Shown one piece after another: positions 1-5,944 of a stretch of DNA of 10,422 bases (within the stretch, counting starts at the first letter, position 1; each line of letters opens with the position of its first letter). The translations under genes and the position numbers were made by a program. The notes below the pieces were generated by a model. That model was not told the DNA's origin. It saw only the letters and a program-made list of their open reading frames with translations, and ran no database searches. This stretch comes from an uncultured Neisseria sp. (lineage in GTDB: Bacteria; Pseudomonadota; Gammaproteobacteria; Burkholderiales; Neisseriaceae), in the NCBI GenBank assembly GCA_937919795.1, contig CALFOA010000036.1, positions 1 to 10,422 on the forward strand. The letters are read 5' to 3'.

Positions 1-604
1 GTTTGGGCTTGTTTCTAGCATGCAAAGCCTGTTCCAATGCATCCATCACCAAGTCAGTATCCATTCGTTTGGCCACCTTCCAACCAACAATACGCCGAGC
101 AAACACATCAATGATGAAAGCGGTATAGACAAAACCTTGATGGGTAGACACATAGGTGAAATCGGCTACCCACAATTGATTCGGACGGCTGGCAGTAAAT
201 TGCCGATTCACCAAATCATCAGCCCGTTGCAGCTCTGGGTCATAAACGGTAGTACGTTTGCCTTTACCCCGCCAAACCCCTTGTATGCTGTGTTGGCGCA
301 TTAATCTGGCAACCGTACAGCGAGCAACTTGAACACCTTCACGTTGCAATTGGCGCCATACTTTACGGTAACCATAAACCTGCAAACTGTCTTGCCAAAC
401 AGTTTGTATTTGACTCAATAAACCTTCATCTGACACACATCTCTTAGATCGCAATTCGGGCTGTTTCAATCTTTGTGCATGTCGATAATAAGTGGATGGC
501 GCAATCGGCAATACTCGGCAAATCGACTCGACCCCATACACTGTTTTGTGCTGATGGATAAAATCCAACAGATCTCTTATTTGCGGTCGAGCTCCGCCTG
601 GGCG
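1..604 (-). CDS. IS3-family transposase OrfB (rve/DDE integrase core), partial
   Basis: An uninterrupted frame runs from the frameshift site to base 1, giving about 200 residues of OrfB. It lies in the -1 frame relative to orfA and has no obvious start of its own, so it is probably made as the OrfAB fusion. Recognisable blocks are YGVESICRVLPIAPSTYY, the HTH_21-like region YGYRKVWRQL, and the retroviral-type integrase core. The core contains WVADFTYV, whose Asp is the first catalytic acid of the DDE triad, and FIIDVFARRIVGW. The second Asp and the final Glu region are incomplete or lie beyond the window. It catalyses cut-and-paste joining of the element's ends. No stop or frameshift damage is visible in the part present. 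Confidence 0.9.
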
Positions 605-882
605 AAAAAAGCAGCAGCTTTGCGCAGAATTTCATTGGCGCGTTGCAGCTCTTTGATTTGTCGCTCCTGCTGCTTGATGATTTGAGCTTGATTTGCAGCA
701 GCACCGTTATCAGCCAAATCGGCCTCAAACTTCTTAATCCAAGTGCGCAGTGTCTCTGGTGTGCAGCCAAACTTGCTGGCAATGGACACCATAGCCGCCC
801 ATTGAGTTGGATATTCACTGCGCTGTTCTTGATAAAGACGAACCGCTCGTTGACGGATTTCAGGTGAGTAAGTATTTTTCAT
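577..882 (-). CDS. IS3-family transposase OrfA (HTH DNA-binding subunit)
   Basis: This 101-residue protein is the DNA-binding part of an IS3-family transposase and recognises the element's ends. Residues 1-60 hold the Tnp_1-type helix-turn-helix, with YSPEIRQRAVRLYQE near the start and FGCTPETLRTWIKK around residue 38. A leucine-zipper-like stretch follows (KQQERQIKELQRANEILRKA, about residues 70-89), and the protein ends in FFAQAELDRK. Length and order match the family. Programmed -1 frameshifting near the end joins it to OrfB to make the full transposase. The frame is intact, so the element may still be active, but orfB runs out of the window. Confidence 0.92.
   Translation of the reverse strand: MKNTYSPEIRQRAVRLYQEQRSEYPTQWAAMVSIASKFGCTPETLRTWIKKFEADLADNGAAANQAQIIKQQERQIKELQRANEILRKAAAFFAQAELDRK
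604..610 (-). other. Candidate -1 programmed frameshift heptamer (TTTTTTC)
   Basis: Minus-strand bases 610-604 read T TTT TTC in orfA phase, the X XXY YYZ pattern of -1 slippery sites. Slipping here connects orfA to the orfB frame, bypassing the orfA stop at 577-579. A later slip near the end of orfA is also possible and would keep the conserved AQAELDR peptide in the fusion, so the exact site is uncertain. Confidence 0.5.
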
Positions 883-906
883 TCGGATATTCTCTCAGAA
901 AGTTAG

Positions 907-932
907 GTCTCCGAGAAACCCGGGGCGGTTCA
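907..932 (-). repeat. Putative terminal inverted repeat of the IS3-family element
   Basis: Read on the minus strand, the 26 bp from 932 down to 907 start with TGAACCGCCCCGGG and end in GGAGAC. They lie 25 bp outside the orfA start codon. The position at the junction with unrelated methyltransferase sequence supports a terminus. The partner repeat is outside the window, so the repeat length is an estimate. Confidence 0.6.
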
Positions 933-1496
933 TTGCAGGCCGACGGTTGGTATCTGCGCCAAGACATCATCTGGCACAAAACCAATCCCATGCCGGAGTC
1001 GGTAACAGACCGCTGCGTCCGCTCCCATGAATATCTTTTTCTGCTTTCAAAAAACGGCCGCTATCACTTCGACCACGAAGCGATCCGCGAACCTTCCGAC
1101 AGCTACCACCGCCCCGGTGCTGATAGGCAAAATGATTTCTGCCGCACGACTGGCAAATATACCCATAAAGCTAATCCCGGCCAAAGTATGACCCAGCATC
1201 GCGGCGACCGCGAGCATACGACAGCGCAACCACTACGGAATAAGCGCAGTGTGTGGCCGGTTTCTACCGTTGCCACCCGACACGACCATTTGGCCGCATT
1301 CCCGCCAAAGTTAATTGAGCCGTGCATTTTAGCCGGTTCCCGACCCGGCGACTTGGTGCTGGATCCTTTTTCCGGCAGCGGTACCGTCGCTGAAACGGCC
1401 AACCGTTTAGGGCGGCGGTGGATCGGTATTGAGTTAAACCCCTCATTCGCCAGTCTGCATGAACAAAGAACGGCACAACAGGCAATCAGCCTTTAA
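933..1496 (+). pseudogene. DNA methyltransferase (beta-class N4/N6), 5'-truncated by the IS
   Basis: The surviving 187 codons encode the C-terminal part of a site-specific amino-methyltransferase. They begin LQADGWYLRQDIIWHKTNP, continue with a block typical of phage and island methylases (ESVTDRCVRSHEYLFLLSK), and end with the AdoMet-binding motif I LVLDPFSGSGT followed by GRRWIGIELNP. In this beta-class order the catalytic (D/S)PPY motif lies upstream, so it is missing here and is presumably on the far side of the insertion sequence. The frame stays open leftward into the insertion sequence as far as 807, a chance fusion that does not restore catalysis. The remnant is almost certainly inactive as a methylase. 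Its stop overlaps an ATG at 1496 by one base. Confidence 0.88.
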
Positions 1497-1507
1497 TGGA
1501 GAGTTTC

Positions 1508-1849
1508 ATGAGTAAATACGATTTTGATACCTTTATAAAAAGAACCATGTGGTGGAGGATATGTAACTCCATCGTTCTGGCATTGTTATCCCTTACTTTG
1601 ATTTTTACAAATCAAACCATAAGCAATTATGGTGAGGCCACACAAAGGCATTTGAGAGTATTACATGAGAAAATCGATAACCTTCAACGAAAAGTTGATG
1701 CAATTGAATCTATTCAACCATCTGCCCCCCAAGCCAACCAGTCTCCCACTGTTGGACCATCCCCCCAAAATTTCACCTATGGCGACCTTCAACAATACAT
1801 CCAAGGTGTAAAGAAGGCCACAGAATATCCTCGCGAACAACAGAAATAA
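1508..1849 (+). CDS. Small single-pass membrane protein, unknown function
   Basis: I do not recognise this 113-residue protein. It has a short charged N-terminus, one hydrophobic segment at about residues 16-35 (WWRICNSIVLALLSLTLIFT), a heptad-like charged helix at about 47-69 (RHLRVLHEKIDNLQRKVDAI) that could form a coiled coil, and a Pro/Gln/Ser-rich linker. The layout suggests an inner-membrane anchor with an oligomerising external or cytoplasmic stalk. The start at 1508 is preferred over the in-frame ATG at 1496 because GGAG at 1498-1501 is well placed for 1508. It follows the methylase remnant directly and probably belonged to the same transcription unit. Confidence 0.7.
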   Translation: MSKYDFDTFIKRTMWWRICNSIVLALLSLTLIFTNQTISNYGEATQRHLRVLHEKIDNLQRKVDAIESIQPSAPQANQSPTVGPSPQNFTYGDLQQYIQGVKKATEYPREQQK

Positions 1850-1895
1850 TTCGCTCAATGTGAATCAGGAAATAAATTTAGATTGATAACTCTGC

Positions 1896-1924
1896 GCCCC
1901 GCTTTCTCGCAAAGCGGGGCATTT
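1896..1924 (+). terminator. GC-rich hairpin, probable intrinsic terminator
   Basis: A perfect 10-bp stem (GCCCCGCTTT with AAAGCGGGGC, 1896-1905 and 1911-1920) with a 5-nt loop is followed by ATTTTG. It lies 46 bp after the stop of the membrane-protein gene and 22 bp before the next start. The T-run is short, so it may terminate only partially. Confidence 0.6.
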
Positions 1925-1941
1925 TGCTGGAGAAATAGGAA

Positions 1942-2187
1942 GTGGATAAATCAGAAAGCTTTCAGGCGGTAAAAGAGCTTTATGGACAGAGGGTTTCGGG
2001 CTTGAGTGACTATGATCAGAAGCTTCAGCAATTTTTGGAGGTTGGCATGGAAAACCTGATACACGGCCTGCCAGAACAAACACAAATGCTTGCGCGTATG
2101 AATTTCTACCAGACGGCTCTTGACCGCCTGACCTTGCCAGATGCGCCCGAATCCGAAGCCGACCAACAAACACTAGATTTTAATTAA
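1942..2187 (+). CDS. Hypothetical 81-residue acidic protein, GTG start
   Basis: Not recognised. The product is small, acidic and likely mostly helical, rich in Gln, Leu and Glu, with no membrane segment or cysteine cluster (for example YDQKLQQFLEVGMENLIHGL at about residues 24-43). The GTG start at 1942 is chosen because it opens the frame and GGAG sits at 1929-1932, nine bases upstream. The next in-frame ATG would remove about 35 residues. It lies just after the hairpin at 1896-1924 and 10 bp before the next gene, with which it is probably co-transcribed. Genes of this size are common in phage and island early regions, but that gives no function. Confidence 0.6.
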   Translation: MDKSESFQAVKELYGQRVSGLSDYDQKLQQFLEVGMENLIHGLPEQTQMLARMNFYQTALDRLTLPDAPESEADQQTLDFN

Positions 2188-2197
2188 CTTTTGAGAA

Positions 2198-2491
2198 ATG
2201 GATAAACAAATGAGCCTTGAACGAAAAGTAACTCTTGAAGACTTCATCATGCCCGAATATCGCGGCAAGAATCCTGACGACTATGAGTTTCGTGGGGATG
2301 GAAAAATAGTACGCAAAGATCGATGGGAAACCGGTATACATCGTATCCACACACTTTTAGTAGACGTTGAAATTATGCCTGATTCCCCTGAGTTCGAAAT
2401 TGGTGAAGTCGTTAAAACCGTTGAGCTGTTGATAGAACATTGCAAGTCGATGGAAGCCTCTAACCAGTTTCTAAAAAAATTAACCCAATAA
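2198..2491 (+). CDS. Hypothetical phage/island protein with PDDYEFR...RWE block
   Basis: A 97-residue soluble protein with no assigned function. The central block NPDDYEFRGDGKIVRKDRWE followed by a GIHRIHTLL helix resembles, from memory, small conserved proteins of proteobacterial prophages and integrative elements. That match is an impression, not a search result. No catalytic motif is visible. Two starts are possible: ATG 2198 and ATG 2210 (MSLERK). Weak purine-rich sequences precede both, so the first four residues are uncertain. It lies in a tight plus-strand run between the 81-residue gene and the cytosine methyltransferase. Confidence 0.65.
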   Translation: MDKQMSLERKVTLEDFIMPEYRGKNPDDYEFRGDGKIVRKDRWETGIHRIHTLLVDVEIMPDSPEFEIGEVVKTVELLIEHCKSMEASNQFLKKLTQ

Positions 2492-2563
2492 CGAAAACCC
2501 TCACACGCGAACAGTCTTGGTCGTTGTTCTGCGATGTAAGTGTTCACGCACAGGAGATTCTTA

Positions 2564-4315
2564 ATGCTAACCCCTCAATACTCATTAGACTTACGACACA
2601 AACAAATCGGTGATCTGTTTGCCGGTGGCGGCGGTGCGAGCTGTGCCATCGAGCAAGCGACCGGTCTGTATGTTGATTTTGCGGTCAACCATGACGAGCA
2701 GGCTATCTCAATGCACACCGTCAACCATCCCCAAACGATTCATTATCAGACCGACGTTTACGAAGTTGATCCGTATCTCGCCTGCCGCGGTCGCCCCGTT
2801 GGCCTTTTACATCTCAGCCCGGACTGCACCCATCACAGCCAAGCCGCAGGCGGTCAGCCGCGGGACAATGCGACTCGTTCATTGAGCTGGTCGGGTAAGC
2901 GCTGGGCGGCACAGGTGCGACCCGATGTGATTACGTTAGAGAACGTCGAACAGATAACTCGTTGGGGTCGTTTGGTGGCCAAACGCGACAAAGCTACCGG
3001 TCGAGTCATCAAGCTGGATAAAACCGTTGCCGCTCCCGGCGAACGGGTGCCGGTTCAACAGCAATTTCTGGTACCGGATACCAAACACGCGGGCGAACGG
3101 TGGCGTAAGTTTGTGCGTGAACTGGAAAAGCTGGGTTATGTAGTTGAGTGGCGTATTTTGGTGGCCGCTGACTATGGTGCACCCACCACCCGTAAACGTC
3201 TGTTTATGGTGGCGCGTTGTGACGGGCAGCCTATTGTTTGGCCGGAACCGACACACTTTAAAAACCCTGCTAAGGGGCAGAAAAAGTGGCGTTCCGCCGC
3301 CGAGTGTATTGATTGGTCTGTGCCGGGTAAATCGATTTTCAATCGTGAGCGACCATTGGCCGACGCCACCATGCGGCGGATTGCCAAAGGAATCAGTAAG
3401 TTTGTCGTGAACAACCCCAAACCCTTTATCGTGCCGATTGCCCATTACAACGGCTCTGAACCGGTTCACGATGCTGCCCAACCGTTACGCACTATTACCG
3501 CTTTTCCCAAAGGCGGCAGCTTTGCGATCGCCCAACCGATAGTTGCTCCCTACGCGAAAGGTAATGGGAGACACAGCAATGTTGCAGCCATTCTGATTAA
3601 CGCGGCTCATGGTGAAGGTAGTGGCCACACCAAGCGGCGCGGTATCGGCAGTCGGGACATTACCGATGCGCTCGGTACTATCACCGCTTCTGGCTGTGGT
3701 GGCCACGCTGTTGCTTCTGCGTATTTGATGCAGGCTAACGGTGGTTTCAATACCGTGCCCGGTAACGCCGCTACTCATCCCATAACCACGATTACCAATA
3801 CCGGAAGCCAGCAACAATTGGTATCCGCTTGTCTGATTCGTCAATTCGGCGCGAGCACCGGTTCAGATATTGCTGCACCGATGGGTACCGTCATGACAGA
3901 CGGGGGCGGTGGTAAAACCTCATTGGCCGTTTGTGAATTAGGTACCGCAGAAGAACGTGCGCTGAAGGTGGCCGCGTTTATGGTCAATTATTATGGCAAC
4001 GGCGATGCCCGAGATTTAACGGCTCCGATGGATACTTTGACCACCAAAGACCGCTTGGCTCTGGTGACGGTTTATATCAATCAAGAACCATACTACATTG
4101 TAGACATCACACTGCGGATGTTATTGCCCAAAGAGTTGTATAAGGCTCAGGGGTTTCCAGACGACTACATTTTTGATAGAGACCACACAGGTAAACCGCT
4201 TACCAAAACCGCCCAGGTGCGGATGTGCGGCAATTCGGTATCGCCACCACCAATGGCGGCGCTTATTCGAGCGAACTGGCAGTCTGAACCAATGACTTTA
4301 CGTCATGCAGCTTAA
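2564..4315 (+). CDS. Phage-type DNA (cytosine-5) methyltransferase with repeat-built recognition region
   Basis: This 583-residue enzyme should transfer a methyl group from AdoMet to cytosine C5 in duplex DNA. Motif I is IGDLFAGGGGAS (residues 15-26). The catalytic cysteine is C88 in LSPDCTHHSQA, where the usual Pro-Cys is Asp-Cys, as in a known phage-like branch. ENV is at 126-128, TTRKR (208-212) stands for QxRxR, and GNSVSP (556-561) is motif X. Residues about 287-503 contain five degenerate repeats and probably form the target-recognition domain. ATG 2564 is chosen over the upstream GTG 2540 because AGGAG lies at 2552-2556, seven bases before it. No restriction endonuclease is adjacent, so it is probably a solitary protective methylase of a mobile element. 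All core motifs are intact; the target sequence cannot be predicted. Confidence 0.93.
   Translation: MLTPQYSLDLRHKQIGDLFAGGGGASCAIEQATGLYVDFAVNHDEQAISMHTVNHPQTIHYQTDVYEVDPYLACRGRPVGLLHLSPDCTHHSQAAGGQPRDNATRSLSWSGKRWAAQVRPDVITLENVEQITRWGRLVAKRDKATGRVIKLDKTVAAPGERVPVQQQFLVPDTKHAGERWRKFVRELEKLGYVVEWRILVAADYGAPTTRKRLFMVARCDGQPIVWPEPTHFKNPAKGQKKWRSAAECIDWSVPGKSIFNRERPLADATMRRIAKGISKFVVNNPKPFIVPIAHYNGSEPVHDAAQPLRTITAFPKGGSFAIAQPIVAPYAKGNGRHSNVAAILINAAHGEGSGHTKRRGIGSRDITDALGTITASGCGGHAVASAYLMQANGGFNTVPGNAATHPITTITNTGSQQQLVSACLIRQFGASTGSDIAAPMGTVMTDGGGGKTSLAVCELGTAEERALKVAAFMVNYYGNGDARDLTAPMDTLTTKDRLALVTVYINQEPYYIVDITLRMLLPKELYKAQGFPDDYIFDRDHTGKPLTKTAQVRMCGNSVSPPPMAALIRANWQSEPMTLRHAA
3422..4072 (+). 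repeat. Five degenerate protein repeats inside the methyltransferase
   Basis: Residues 287-503 contain five units of about 35-45 residues. Each has a hydrophobic strand (FIVPIAHY, AAILINAAH, AYLMQAN, CLIRQFG, AFMVNYYG), a Gly/Asp-rich stretch, then a signature such as AQPLRTIT, TDALGTIT, THPITTIT, AAPMGTVMT or TAPMDTLTT, and a closing hydrophobic pair. The repeats are diverged at the DNA level, so they are old rather than a recent expansion. Confidence 0.75.
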
Positions 4316-4332
4316 CAAAAAGGATAAGTTAT

Positions 4333-4503
4333 ATGACCCTCTATGATATTAGTGATCCGCAGCAATATATCGTTACCTTAACTCTTGAGCAGCGGACAGC
4401 CATTCTGCGAACATTTGATTATGGTTTGAGAACGATGGATGCCGAAACCATTGAAATATTGGACGCGGTGATTCGCGAACTCAAATACGCCATACACCCC
4501 TAA
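4333..4503 (+). CDS. Hypothetical 56-residue protein
   Basis: A short gene with a good ribosome-binding site (AAGGA at 4320-4324, eight bases before ATG) encodes MTLYDISDPQQYIVTLTLEQ and 36 further residues, mostly predicted helix, ending ELKYAIHP. The product is acidic and soluble, with no cysteine or membrane segment. It starts 17 bp after the methyltransferase stop and ends 23 bp before a strong terminator, so it is most likely the last gene of the methyltransferase operon. Function unknown. It could be a small accessory to the methylase, but nothing in the sequence proves that. Confidence 0.6.
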   Translation: MTLYDISDPQQYIVTLTLEQRTAILRTFDYGLRTMDAETIEILDAVIRELKYAIHP

Positions 4504-4526
4504 CAATACCATTTGCCTTGCTAAAG

Positions 4527-4575
4527 AAAGCCCCGCCGCTGCACAATGATTTGTGTGGCGGCGGGGCTTTTTTCT
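4527..4575 (+). terminator. Strong intrinsic terminator (repeat copy 1)
   Basis: A stem of about 17 bp with two G-T wobbles is built from GCCCCGCCGC and GCGGCGGGGC extended by GCACAA and TTGTGT around a TGAT loop. It is followed by TTTTTTC. It ends the methyltransferase operon. Upstream A residues allow some activity in the reverse direction. A near-identical copy lies at 5324-5369. Confidence 0.9.
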
Positions 4576-4612
4576 TTTATAAACGGCGAATGGTTCCGAC
4601 AGACTGCGCTTT

Positions 4613-4639
4613 TGCTATCATTTTAAAATAATGATAGCA
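4613..4639 (+). promoter_or_regulatory. Palindromic operator/promoter of the fitAB-like module
   Basis: A perfect inverted repeat with 10-bp arms, TGCTATCATT and AATGATAGCA, is separated by TTAAAAT and sits 33 bp before the antitoxin start. FitA-type antitoxins repress their own operon by binding inverted repeats in the promoter. A possible -35 (TTGCTA, 4612-4617) and -10 (TAGCAT, 4635-4640) with 17-bp spacing overlap the palindrome. The palindrome is seen directly; the promoter boxes are tentative. Confidence 0.7.
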
Positions 4640-4672
4640 TTACCGTAACAGATACCGAAAAAGGAGTACACC

Positions 4673-4903
4673 ATGCCTTCTATTACCATCAGAAACCTGT
4701 CAGATGAAACCCACCGCGCCCTCAAGGCTCGTGCATTGGCTGCTGGACGCAGTACTGAGGCGGAAGTCCGGCTGATTTTGGATCAAGTGGCAAATCCACC
4801 GCAACGTGTCCACCTCGGTTCACTTTTATCCGGTATCGGTCGCGAGGTAGGTGGGGTGAATCTCGATATTGAAAGAAAATCTGAACCGGAGATTAACCTC
4901 TGA
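4673..4903 (+). CDS. fitA: FitA-like ribbon-helix-helix antitoxin
   Basis: A 76-residue antitoxin that should neutralise the PIN-domain toxin encoded next to it and autorepress the operon. Residues 3-40 form the ribbon-helix-helix: the strand SITIRNLSDETHRALKARA, then AAGRSTEAEVRLILD, which is the FitA-type signature. The C-terminal tail contains LGSLLSGIGREVGGVNL and Arg68, the position at which FitA inserts an arginine into the FitB active site. AAGGAG (4661-4666) precedes the start by six bases. Its stop overlaps the toxin start by one base (TGATG), which couples their translation. The similarity to gonococcal FitA is strong by memory. The symbol is given for family membership, as the cellular role in traversal known for gonococci may not apply. 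Confidence 0.9.
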   Translation: MPSITIRNLSDETHRALKARALAAGRSTEAEVRLILDQVANPPQRVHLGSLLSGIGREVGGVNLDIERKSEPEINL

Positions 4904-5322
4904 TGATTCTGATCGACACCAATGTGATCTCCGAACCGTTGCGGCCACAACCACAGGCATCCGTAATTGCATGGTTGGATAGACAGCCCATTGAAACGCT
5001 GTACTTGTCAGCGATCACAGTAGCAGAACTGCGTTACGGTATTGCCATCCTGCCCGATGGTAGAAAAAAGCAATTGCTGACTGAGCGGTTGGAGCAGGCC
5101 GTTCTACCTTTGTTTGAAGGGCGTATTTTAGATTTCACCATTGAAGCCGCTGCTGCATACGCCCAAGTCCGAGCAAAAGCACGGACAGCCGGTTATGTGG
5201 TTGCCGCCGCTGACGGCTATATCGCCGCCATTGCCAGTGTACATGACTTTGCAGTTGCAACGCGCGATACATCACCGTTTGCCGCTGCCGGACTTCAAGT
5301 CATCAATCCCTTTTTGTGTTAA
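4903..5322 (+). CDS. fitB: FitB/VapC-like PIN-domain toxin
   Basis: A 139-residue PIN-domain protein, expected to be a Mg2+-dependent RNase held inactive by the FitA-like partner. It has the same length as gonococcal FitB and starts MILIDTNVISEPLRPQP. The four acidic active-site residues are all visible: D5 (LIDTN), E42 (VAELRYG), D104 (AAADGYIAA) and D122 (ATRDTSPF). No active-site change is seen, so the toxin is probably functional. It overlaps the antitoxin stop by one base. A hairpin terminator begins two bases after its stop. The RNA target of the family is poorly defined and cannot be inferred here. Confidence 0.92.
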   Translation: MILIDTNVISEPLRPQPQASVIAWLDRQPIETLYLSAITVAELRYGIAILPDGRKKQLLTERLEQAVLPLFEGRILDFTIEAAAAYAQVRAKARTAGYVVAAADGYIAAIASVHDFAVATRDTSPFAAAGLQVINPFLC

Positions 5323-5323
5323 T

Positions 5324-5369
5324 AAAGCCCCGCCGCTGCACACTGATTTGTGCGGCGGCGGAGGCTTTT
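5324..5369 (+). terminator. Intrinsic terminator (repeat copy 2)
   Basis: This repeats the 4527-4575 hairpin with about three changes, including an extra A that makes a bulge in the right arm (GCGGCGGAGGC), followed by TTTTG. It ends the fitAB-like operon. It also separates that operon from a convergent minus-strand gene, whose stop lies at 5384, so it may act in both directions. Confidence 0.8.
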
Positions 5370-5383
5370 GTCATTTCATCCCA

Positions 5384-5611
5384 CTATTTAAGCCATACTC
5401 GGGATTCGGCAAAACCATCTAAAGATTGATGTTTCTCTGCATAGTCTAATAACTCTTTTCCAAGGGCACCAGAAATGATTTTTCCTTCTGCACGAGCGTG
5501 CCGAAGTTGCACGGCCAAGTCATCCGGGAAAAATCCTTCAAGTGCAAAAATAGCATCTACCTGTCTTTCTGCTTTGCTTATCGTTTTTTCTGATTTATCA
5601 ATGGCATCCAT
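5384..5611 (-). CDS. Small hypothetical protein, weakly VbhA-antitoxin-like
   Basis: A 75-residue minus-strand protein. AGAGG lies five to six bases before its ATG on the minus strand, which supports a real gene. It has a charged N-terminal helix (DKSEKTISKAERQVDAIFAL), then EGFFPDDLAVQLRHARAEGK at about residues 25-44 and GKELLDYAEKH. The pattern of a helix, an EG-F/L-P turn and a helix with A-x-EGKI resembles small VbhA-type antitoxin domains that guard Fic proteins, but the likeness is faint and no Fic gene is in the window. It is divergent from the epsilon/zeta-like operon and shares its control region. Function otherwise unknown. Confidence 0.55.
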   Translation of the reverse strand: MDAIDKSEKTISKAERQVDAIFALEGFFPDDLAVQLRHARAEGKIISGALGKELLDYAEKHQSLDGFAESRVWLK

Positions 5612-5696
5612 TACGACCTCTTTACAAAATAGAACTTCAGCATACGCTGAATATGATATACTTAAAAGTATAAATTTTCATAAAAAGGAACTTGTT
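5612..5696. promoter_or_regulatory. Shared divergent control region with two palindromes
   Basis: The 85 bp between the divergent genes contain TTCAGC-ATAC-GCTGAA (5636-5651) and TATACTT-AA-AAGTATA (5657-5672), both perfect. TATACT at 5657-5662 would serve as a -10 for the rightward genes, so a protein bound to the second palindrome would block it. No convincing -35 is visible. The layout suggests autoregulation and possibly joint control of both directions. Confidence 0.5.
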
Positions 5697-5942
5697 ATGT
5701 GCACTCTTATGCAGAAAGACGCATTGATTGAGCGTGTCGCTTCCGTGCAGGCCTTGATTGCCCGCAAGACCCCGCGCACGGACAAGCGTACCGCAGATCA
5801 AAATAGAATTGTGGAAATCCGCGGCTTCCTTTATGACTCTCTGCCTGAAGATATTGATTTTCAAACGATTGCAGATGAATGTAATGCTCTGCATCAAAAA
5901 TATTCAGCATTGCCTAAACCGAGCGTTGAGGTAGCAGCGTAA
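5697..5942 (+). CDS. Epsilon-like antitoxin of the zeta toxin
   Basis: An 81-residue, mostly helical protein inferred to be the antitoxin because it lies two bases before a zeta-toxin gene in the usual order. ATG 5697 is chosen because AAGGAA lies at 5685-5690. The frame is open further upstream, but that part overlaps the divergent gene and its control region. Helical stretches include KDALIERVASVQALIARK and DFQTIADECNALHQKYSAL, consistent with a three-helix epsilon-type fold that covers the toxin's nucleotide site. I see no strong sequence motif, so identification rests on context, size and predicted fold. Gonococcal mobile elements carry comparable epsilon/zeta pairs. Confidence 0.75.
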   Translation: MCTLMQKDALIERVASVQALIARKTPRTDKRTADQNRIVEIRGFLYDSLPEDIDFQTIADECNALHQKYSALPKPSVEVAA

Positions 5943-5944
5943 AT

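Larger units (their letters stand above)
1..932 (-). mobile_element. IS3-family insertion sequence, partial (orfA-side end)
   Basis: The minus strand carries orfA, a -1 frameshift signal and an orfB integrase core, the standard IS3-family arrangement. The element end is placed at 932 because the minus strand there begins TGAACCGCCCCGGGTTTC, a GC-rich TGA-starting terminus like those of the IS3/IS51 type, and because methyltransferase coding sequence begins at exactly 933. The other end, with the orfB C-terminus and second inverted repeat, lies before base 1. The 3-4 bp target duplication would start at 933 but cannot be confirmed without the other junction. Assignment to the IS3 family is secure; the exact named element is not determined. 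Confidence 0.9.

Noticed and set aside
20..304. A 94-codon plus-strand open frame at the window start
   Set aside because: It is antisense to the IS3-family orfB integrase core, which is clearly coding on the other strand.
2936..3481. A 181-codon open frame on the minus strand
   Set aside because: It is antisense to the well-supported cytosine methyltransferase, has no recognisable protein features and no clear ribosome-binding site.
5475..5696. An upstream extension of the epsilon-like antitoxin frame
   Set aside because: The extension overlaps the divergent gene and the palindromic control region. A ribosome-binding site supports the start at 5697.
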